Source: a virus
IMG/VR virus record: IMGVR_UViG_3300048586_000207
Location: 1-41,314 of that record
Direction: 5' to 3' (one strand)
DNA: 41,314 nucleotides
The number at the start of each line of letters is the position of its first letter. Within the stretch, counting starts at the first letter, position 1. This document shows positions 36,643 to 41,314 of the stretch, piece by piece. The notes beneath the pieces are model-generated. The model worked only from the letters and a program-made list of their open reading frames with translations, had not been told where the DNA came from and ran no database searches. The translations under genes were made by a program, and so were the position numbers.

Positions 36643-38168
36643 CTCGCGCAATTGCCTACACCCGCCAGAGCCGCGGCAAAGAGGGAGAAGACGAGGGCAG
36701 TTCACTCAGCCTCGAGTCACAGGCCGACGCCATCCGCCGCTACTGCGCCGAGCGCGGCTGGGAACTGGTCGAGACGATCAGGGACCACGACCTCTCCGGC
36801 GAGGACTGGCAGCGCCCCGGCATGCGGGAGCTGCTCGCCGCGGCCGAGCGGGGGGACGTGGACGCCGTCGTGGTCTACAAGCTCTCCCGCTTCTCGCGTG
36901 ACGTGCTCTACCAGGAGATCACGCACCGGGAGCTGACGAAGCGCGGCGTCGCCCTCCACAGCGTCACCGAAGCCGGAATCGACAAGACGCTGATGCGGCT
37001 CGTCTACGGCGGCATGAACCAGCAGTTCAACGAGGACCAGCGGGAATGGCTCAAGGGGGCCATCGAGGCGCGCGCCCGCCGTGGCCTCCACCATGGCCGC
37101 GCCCCCTACGGCTACCGCGTCCCGGCCGGCACCGATCGCGGCACCCGCCGGCTGGAGATCGTGGAAAGTGAAGCCGAAACGGTGCGGTGGATCTTCCGGA
37201 TGCGCGCCGAGGGGATGGGGATGATCAGCATCGCCAACCGTCTCAACGCGGCCGGCGTGCCGAGCAAGCAGCGCGGCACCTGGGGGCACGCCAGCGTCCG
37301 CCAGCTGCTCAAGAACCCCACCTACGCTGGCTACGTCCGCCACCGGGGGCAGATTGTCGGCGAGGCCGATCCCGCCAACACCCCGCCGATCATCGACCGC
37401 GCCCTCTGGCACCAGGTCGAGCGGATGTGGCAGCGCGGCCGCGCCACCCCGGAGACGGCCGAGATCGTCACCTGGATTCAGGGGCTCGTCGATCACGCCT
37501 GCGGGTCGAAGATGTGGCTCGTCGCCAGCGGCACCGTGGACGGCTCCACCCGCCGCAAGCCCTACTTCACCTGCGGCAAGCATGCCCAGCCCGCCGCGCA
37601 CCGCTGCCGGGAACCCCGCGCCCAGATCCGCGCCGAGCCGGTCGAGCGGGCCGCGCTCCTCTGCCTGGCCGCCGATCTGGCCGGGCTGCCGCCGTCGCTG
37701 GACGCCGCGCTCGCCGCCCACGCCGCCGCCCTCGGCCAGCCCGACGCGCTCGATCGCCGGGCCGAGCTGGAACGGCGCCGGGATCACCTCCGGGCCAGCA
37801 TCGCCCGCGCCGAGGAGCTGGTCATCGGCGGGCTGCGCGACGCCGCCTGGTTCCGCGCGCAGGACGGCCGGCTGCAGGCCGATCTCGCCGCCGTCGACGC
37901 CGAGCTGGCCAGCCTGACCGAGATCCCGAAACCGGCCGACGTGGCCCCCGCCTTCGCCCGCGTCCGCGAGCTGGCCGCCGCCCTGCCCCTGCTCGGCGAC
38001 GATGCCCGCCGGCGGTTGCTGCTCGCGCTCGGCCGCATCCGCTGGGACGGCAGCGTCCGCATCGTCTACGCGCCGGACTACCGCCCCCTCATCCCGCAGC
38101 CGACGGTGATCACCCCGCGCTACCGGCCCGGCGTGGATGAATGGATCGTTGAGCTCGATGCGGGCTAG
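36639..38168 (+). CDS. int: large serine integrase
   Basis: The 509-residue protein begins MTRAIAYTRQSRGKEGED with the catalytic S11, followed by SLSLESQADAIRRYCAERGW and VVVYKLSRFSRD, the resolvase domain. The recombinase domain includes RRGLHHGRAPYGYRVPAGTD and NPTYAGYVRHRGQ. The zinc-binding region has DHACGSKMWL and YFTCGKHAQPAAHRCREP, then a coiled coil (LERRRDHLRASIARAEEL). It integrates the genome by attP x attB recombination without host factors. It overlaps the repressor gene at its start and the methyltransferase gene at its end, leaving no attP space beside it. Confidence 0.93.
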   Translation: MTRAIAYTRQSRGKEGEDEGSSLSLESQADAIRRYCAERGWELVETIRDHDLSGEDWQRPGMRELLAAAERGDVDAVVVYKLSRFSRDVLYQEITHRELTKRGVALHSVTEAGIDKTLMRLVYGGMNQQFNEDQREWLKGAIEARARRGLHHGRAPYGYRVPAGTDRGTRRLEIVESEAETVRWIFRMRAEGMGMISIANRLNAAGVPSKQRGTWGHASVRQLLKNPTYAGYVRHRGQIVGEADPANTPPIIDRALWHQVERMWQRGRATPETAEIVTWIQGLVDHACGSKMWLVASGTVDGSTRRKPYFTCGKHAQPAAHRCREPRAQIRAEPVERAALLCLAADLAGLPPSLDAALAAHAAALGQPDALDRRAELERRRDHLRASIARAEELVIGGLRDAAWFRAQDGRLQADLAAVDAELASLTEIPKPADVAPAFARVRELAAALPLLGDDARRRLLLALGRIRWDGSVRIVYAPDYRPLIPQPTVITPRYRPGVDEWIVELDAG

Positions 38169-38854
38169 GCGACATCGAGCGGGAGCACCTGTTGCGACAG
38201 GCGCTGCACCGCGATCTGGCAGTAGGCTTCCGAGAGTTCGATGCCGATGTAGCGGCGGCCGAGCATCTTGGCTGCTTGTGCAATCGGGCCAGACCCCATA
38301 TAGGGGTCAAGAATCAAATCGCCCGGCTTCGATGCTCGTTCCAACAACCAGAGCATCAGCGCCACCGGCTTCTGCGTTGGGTGAACGTGGCGCGGCGGTT
38401 CGAGTTGATCCTTCTCTCGGGTGAATCCCCGCCAGCATTGCCGGTAGATGCGGAGCACGCCGCCGATGTTCGACCAGATCAGCTCTCCGTCCGCGTTGTC
38501 GTCCGGTGTTGCCCCGTTGCGCTTGTCCCAGACAAACCATGACGACGTAGGCGGCAAACGATCTGCGTAGTGGTTCGCTCCGAACAGAATCAGGCGAGGG
38601 AATCGCAAGAGCGGGGCCGGGTCGAACGGCTCGTCATCACCGTCAATGACCTCCCACGACCGCCACGTCCCCGGCGCGTTGTTTGGGGGTGTGTCCTTGC
38701 CGTTCCGGGGCCGTCCATTGCGCTGCACGGCAGCTACCCCATACGGCGGATCGGTGAGCACCAGCGCCACACTCGCCGGGTCGATCGTCGGCAACACATC
38801 GCGGCAATCGGCGTTCCAGATTTGGATCTGCCCGTCGTCGTAATATGGTTCCAC
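38165..38854 (-). CDS. DNA adenine or cytosine-N4 methyltransferase
   Basis: The 229-residue protein has the catalytic motif TDPPYG (DPPY at 35-38) before the AdoMet-binding LDPYMGSGP (182-190), the order of beta-class amino-methyltransferases, and HPTQKP (158-163). It should methylate DNA at an unknown site, which may protect the phage from restriction. No matching endonuclease is seen. The GTG start at 38854 follows a GGGGG by four bases. It converges with the integrase gene (4-base overlap). Confidence 0.88.
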   Translation of the reverse strand: MEPYYDDGQIQIWNADCRDVLPTIDPASVALVLTDPPYGVAAVQRNGRPRNGKDTPPNNAPGTWRSWEVIDGDDEPFDPAPLLRFPRLILFGANHYADRLPPTSSWFVWDKRNGATPDDNADGELIWSNIGGVLRIYRQCWRGFTREKDQLEPPRHVHPTQKPVALMLWLLERASKPGDLILDPYMGSGPIAQAAKMLGRRYIGIELSEAYCQIAVQRLSQQVLPLDVA

Positions 38855-39075
38855 ATCGCCCCCTCTCAGTATTGGAGCCAGTATGCGGTATAGGGTATGT
38901 GTTGGGGAACTCTCACAGGAGAGGTAACTATCACTGACCCTGCCGGAAATGACCGAACCCCGGGGAGATTGATCATCCCTCCGGGGTTCGTCTGTGCCGC
39001 GATTGCGCCCCGCGGTACGTGGGATGATGATAGCACCGCGCCAGACGCGCCAGGATCGCCCAGGACGCGACGAGG
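38855..39075. other. non-coding gap between methyltransferase and holin genes
   Basis: The gap of 221 bases separates the end of the late operon from the methyltransferase gene. It holds the hairpin at 38954-38990 and, near the methyltransferase start, AT-richer sequence with TATACC and CATACT that may be a weak promoter on the minus strand. An open frame on the plus strand (38897-39226) runs antisense into the holin and has no coding look. Confidence 0.55.
38954..38990 (-). terminator. terminator at the end of the late operon
   Basis: CGAACCCCGG (38954-38963) and CCGGGGTTCG (38981-38990) pair perfectly, with a further partial GGGA/TCCC match inside. On the minus strand GTCATTTCC follows, so the U-tract is poor. 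It lies 85 bases past the holin gene, the last of the late genes. Confidence 0.55.
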
Positions 39076-39321
39076 CTACTTCAAGACCTTCGGAATCACG
39101 TCACGCTCTTCCAGCAGGTTCTGGGCGAAGCTGATCAGCGACACGACGCCTCCAGCGATCGCCGCGATGATGACGGCGCGCCAGAAGTTGAGATCGACAT
39201 CGATCTGGCCGTCGCCGGCGTCCTGAATCAGGTTCTGGAGCGCCGGCACGGCCATGAGGATCAGGATGCCGATGAAGCCCTGGGCGAAGGTGCGCGCCGC
39301 CCGCTTGAGTGTCTCGTTCAT
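39076..39321 (-). CDS. holin, r1t-like
   Basis: The 81-residue protein has two membrane segments (about 13-32, FAQGFIGILILMAVPAL, and 47-67, FWRAVIIAAIAGGVVSLISF) with an acidic loop (DAGDGQIDVDLN) between, and ends in a charged tail with DVIPKVLK. The FWRAVIIAAIAGGVVSLIS pattern is like r1t-type holins, which open the membrane for the endolysin. GGAGG lies ahead of the ATG inside the end of the upstream microprotein gene. Confidence 0.75.
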   Translation of the reverse strand: MNETLKRAARTFAQGFIGILILMAVPALQNLIQDAGDGQIDVDLNFWRAVIIAAIAGGVVSLISFAQNLLEERDVIPKVLK

Positions 39322-39325
39322 GCGT

Positions 39326-39403
39326 TTACCTCCGCACCGCGCCGAGCAACACGACGACGGCCACCACGATGATGAGAATCACCAGCGCCTGTTCGACGCT
39401 CAT
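39326..39403 (-). CDS. 25-residue membrane microprotein
   Basis: The protein MSVEQALVILIIVVAVVVLL, then GAVRR, is one membrane helix with a basic end. GGGAGGAG lies six bases ahead of the ATG. Its stop lies just before the holin ATG. It is too short for ordinary gene calls, but its ribosome site and tight fit between neighbours support it. It may be a pinholin-like, antiholin or disruptor peptide. Confidence 0.6.
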   Translation of the reverse strand: MSVEQALVILIIVVAVVVLLGAVRR

Positions 39404-39406
39404 CGC

Positions 39407-39484
39407 TCACTCCTCCCGATCGCGCAGGGCGATCATCAGTACGATGACGAGCGCCACGATCAGCGCCCATTGGAATCCGGTCAC
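39407..39484 (-). CDS. 25-residue membrane microprotein
   Basis: From a GTG at 39484, one base after the endolysin stop, the frame reads MTGFQWALIVALVIVLMIAL, then RDREE: a single membrane helix with a charged end. It has the same length and form as the next microprotein. The start codon is in tight contact with the endolysin stop, suggesting translational coupling. Function unknown, probably in lysis. Confidence 0.55.
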   Translation of the reverse strand: MTGFQWALIVALVIVLMIALRDREE

Positions 39485-39485
39485 G

Positions 39486-41117
39486 CTACCCGGCCGCTTT
39501 CGCCTTCAGCGCCCGTTCGTCGGTCCAGGTCCACGGCACCCACTTGTTCGGGCGCCAGAGCTGCCACGCCTCGCGCCCGCCCTCGAAGGTGATCAGGTCC
39601 GATTTGGTGTCCTCATCGACGGCGATCACCTGCCAGAGCTGTGGCTTCGGCAGATCACTGATCGTCGTGATGCCATCCGCCGCGCCGCGCGCGATCCAGG
39701 CGTTCGCGATCGCCGCGATGGGGTTCTTGGTGACGGCGAAGTGGAGGCTCGTCACCGATCCGCCCGGATTGACGCGAGGCAGGACGCCCCACTGGTCTTT
39801 CAGGGCCGCTGCCGTCCACCCGTTCGGGTAGCGGTCGTGATCCTGCTCGATCGGCTGCTCCGGCGGGAGTTCGTTGCCGGCGTCCGGCGCCACCGTCTGT
39901 GCGGCTTTCAGAATGGCGCGCACCCGGTCCTGAAGGCGGCTGATCTCGTTGTAGACCGGCGGGAACGGGCAGTCCTTGGTGGCGAACTCCTTATGGATCA
40001 TGTGGGTGACGCAGCCGACGTTCGGGTTGACCGGGTAGGTGTTCCACGGCACCCGCGCCTGATCGAACCAGTAGGCGGTGAGCTGCGCGATCGACTCGAA
40101 CTGTTTCGGCGACATCGGCTGCGACTGGTAGTTGCCGCCGTCGCTGCGTTCGATGCTGACCAGGTCTCGGTTGATGGCGTCGATGCCGAGCGTGCGCACA
40201 AAGAGCGGGCCGTCGCCTTCGAGGCCGTCGCTACCCCCGTTCGCCCAGCCGGCGCGGCGTCCCTTTGGATCGTTGTGGCGCCAGATCACGCCGTCGTTCG
40301 CGCCGTCCGTCGCCCCGCCGACGCTGTAATCCCAGAGGGCCTGACCGCCGCCACCGGGCAGGATGTAGGTGTAGGAACCGCGAAGCGTGCCAACCATCGA
40401 ATGCTGACAGACGCCAACGGCTCGCCGTGGCCCGAGGTCTTGCCAGAAGCGGTTGTCCACGATGAGGTCAACGAACGGCGGGTGCGGAACCCGCCCGAAA
40501 ATGAGATCGGCCATTGGCGGTTTCTCCGGTGTGGGGGTGATGCTCGATTGATCGGGAACGCCGGGCACGTAGGCGTTGAAGCGCGTGACGTGCCCCATGT
40601 AGGCGTCGTCAGCGGCCCAGGTGGCGCGCGTGAACGGCTCGCCAGGAATCTGGTACTGGATGTGCTGGTGCTGCACCTGGGTGACGGTCGCGGGGTAGCG
40701 CGGGTGCCGCACCTTCGGCAACCAGACGCCATTCATCCAGCTGACCGCGCCCTCCGGCATCGGCACGGCGGGATGCCACTGCTTGCTCGGCATGGCGTAG
40801 ATCGCCTGCACCATCACCCGCGCGGCCTCGTCGGCGTTGGTGATCCTGAACGGCTGAATCGTGGCGTCGCCGGTGATACCGATGCCCGCCGGATTGAGGT
40901 CACGGTTCCAGCGCGGGGCTTTCATGTCATCGGTTTCCCAGATCATCTGACTCAGGGCGTTGGCATCATCGACCCCGGCCACCCTGCACCAGTAGCGCAG
41001 CCGGTCCACGAACTGCCGGTCCTTGGCGTCGGGTTGATCGATGCGCGCGAACAGTGACGCGATGTGCGCGTCGGTGAGCCGTGGCGGCCCGAGGAGAAAA
41101 TCGGTGGTGCGAAGCAT
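39486..41117 (-). CDS. endolysin, N-acetylmuramoyl-L-alanine amidase
   Basis: The 543-residue protein carries an amidase_2 domain at about residues 205-390: VCQHSMVGT (H239), DLVSIERSDG, VGCVTHMIHKEF (H372/H375) and KDCPFPP (C383), the zinc ligands. Residues 1-150 form an N-terminal domain with WCRVAGVDDANALSQMIWET, DLNPAGIGITGD and WMNGVWLPKVRHP, similar to glucosaminidase-like segments of tailocin and phage lysins. A C-terminal domain (about 440-543) may bind the wall. The ATG at 41117 follows GGAGG; the upstream frame is shadow. It cuts the peptide-glycan bond of the cell wall. Confidence 0.85.
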   Translation of the reverse strand: MLRTTDFLLGPPRLTDAHIASLFARIDQPDAKDRQFVDRLRYWCRVAGVDDANALSQMIWETDDMKAPRWNRDLNPAGIGITGDATIQPFRITNADEAARVMVQAIYAMPSKQWHPAVPMPEGAVSWMNGVWLPKVRHPRYPATVTQVQHQHIQYQIPGEPFTRATWAADDAYMGHVTRFNAYVPGVPDQSSITPTPEKPPMADLIFGRVPHPPFVDLIVDNRFWQDLGPRRAVGVCQHSMVGTLRGSYTYILPGGGGQALWDYSVGGATDGANDGVIWRHNDPKGRRAGWANGGSDGLEGDGPLFVRTLGIDAINRDLVSIERSDGGNYQSQPMSPKQFESIAQLTAYWFDQARVPWNTYPVNPNVGCVTHMIHKEFATKDCPFPPVYNEISRLQDRVRAILKAAQTVAPDAGNELPPEQPIEQDHDRYPNGWTAAALKDQWGVLPRVNPGGSVTSLHFAVTKNPIAAIANAWIARGAADGITTISDLPKPQLWQVIAVDEDTKSDLITFEGGREAWQLWRPNKWVPWTWTDERALKAKAAG

Positions 41118-41118
41118 C

Positions 41119-41235
41119 TCAGCCTCCGTAGCCGAACCGGATGCAGGCGATGATGAGCAGGACGGCAAGCAGGGCGAGGCGGGTGGCGAAGCCGATGGTG
41201 TCGAGCGTGGTCTCGACCTGGGGGTGGTCGTTCAT
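41119..41235 (-). CDS. 38-residue membrane microprotein
   Basis: The protein MNDHPQVETTLDTIGFATRL, then ALLAVLLIIACIRFGYGG, has a short acidic N-terminus and one membrane helix. The ATG overlaps the stop of the 117-residue membrane protein (ATGA), best seen in the left repeat copy at 40-43. Its stop lies one base before the endolysin ATG. The genome break lies within it. Its place directly ahead of the endolysin suggests a holin-like or signal-arrest role. Confidence 0.65.
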   Translation of the reverse strand: MNDHPQVETTLDTIGFATRLALLAVLLIIACIRFGYGG

Positions 41236-41314
41236 GGCCCATCCTCCGCCTCGAGGGCCTGCACGGCCCGCCAGAGCCGGAACGAGGCGACGGTGCCGGC
41301 GAGGAAGAGCATGC
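41193..41314. repeat. terminal direct repeat, right copy
   Basis: This is the second copy of the 122-base terminal repeat. It completes the 38-residue membrane protein gene (41119-41235) and ends inside a second copy of the 3' part of the 117-residue membrane protein gene (41232-41314 equals 40-122). Confidence 0.9.

Noticed and set aside
38897-39226. Plus-strand open frame of 109 codons after the methyltransferase
   Set aside because: It has a GGAGAGG only inside the frame, runs over the terminator hairpin and antisense into the holin gene, and lacks protein-like composition in its second half.

Overview
The window looks like the complete genome of a temperate, tailed (siphovirus-type) phage with high GC content. 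Its first 122 bases are repeated exactly as its last 122 bases, so it reads as a circular or circularly permuted molecule of about 41.2 kb, opened inside a small membrane-protein gene of the lysis region. No host gene is visible. The very GC-rich codon usage and SD-led starts fit a high-GC bacterial host. The protein style reminds me of Chloroflexota (Thermomicrobia-like) prophages, but that is a weak impression.

Nearly everything lies on the minus strand and is read from high to low coordinates, with neighbouring genes usually overlapping by ATGA, GTGA, TGATG or TAATG. From 36.1 kb downward there are early genes: a DNA-binding-like protein, an XRE regulator, many small proteins, a RecT-like annealing protein, a DnaD-like replication initiator, a G39P-like helicase loader, an HNH nuclease, a nucleoside deoxyribosyltransferase-like protein and a RusA-like resolvase. 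The packaging and head module follows (24.8-12.5 kb): TerS, TerL, a Com-like zinc ribbon, a metallophosphoesterase-LamG protein, a Mu gp29-like portal, a Mu F-like protein, a possible fibre/decoration protein, a 2H-phosphoesterase fused to a Mu I-like protease/scaffold, a DUF2190-like decoration protein, the major capsid protein and the neck proteins. The tail module (11.9-1.9 kb) has the tail tube, the frameshifted chaperone pair, a 1200-residue tape measure, Dit-like and hub-like proteins and a small tip protein. The lysis cassette crosses the junction: several small membrane proteins, an amidase endolysin at 41.1-39.5 kb, two 25-residue membrane microproteins and an r1t-like holin, closed by a hairpin near 38.97 kb.

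Four genes are convincing on the plus strand: a CI-like repressor overlapping a large serine integrase (36.1-38.2 kb), a homing-type HNH nuclease at 12.0-12.5 kb, and a two-helix membrane protein (9.57-9.81 kb) placed between the chaperone and tape measure genes. A DNA methyltransferase gene converges on the integrase.

The most unusual features are regulatory and enzymatic. Intrinsic terminators lie in the leaders just upstream of structural genes; two of these leaders share an extended -10 promoter and an identical 15-mer, and in one the Shine-Dalgarno sequence is inside the terminator stem. Three small zinc-ribbon genes precede such leaders, recalling Mu Com. Two phosphoesterase domains of different folds are built into the head gene block. 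A 475-base gap with three large inverted repeats lies in the early region.
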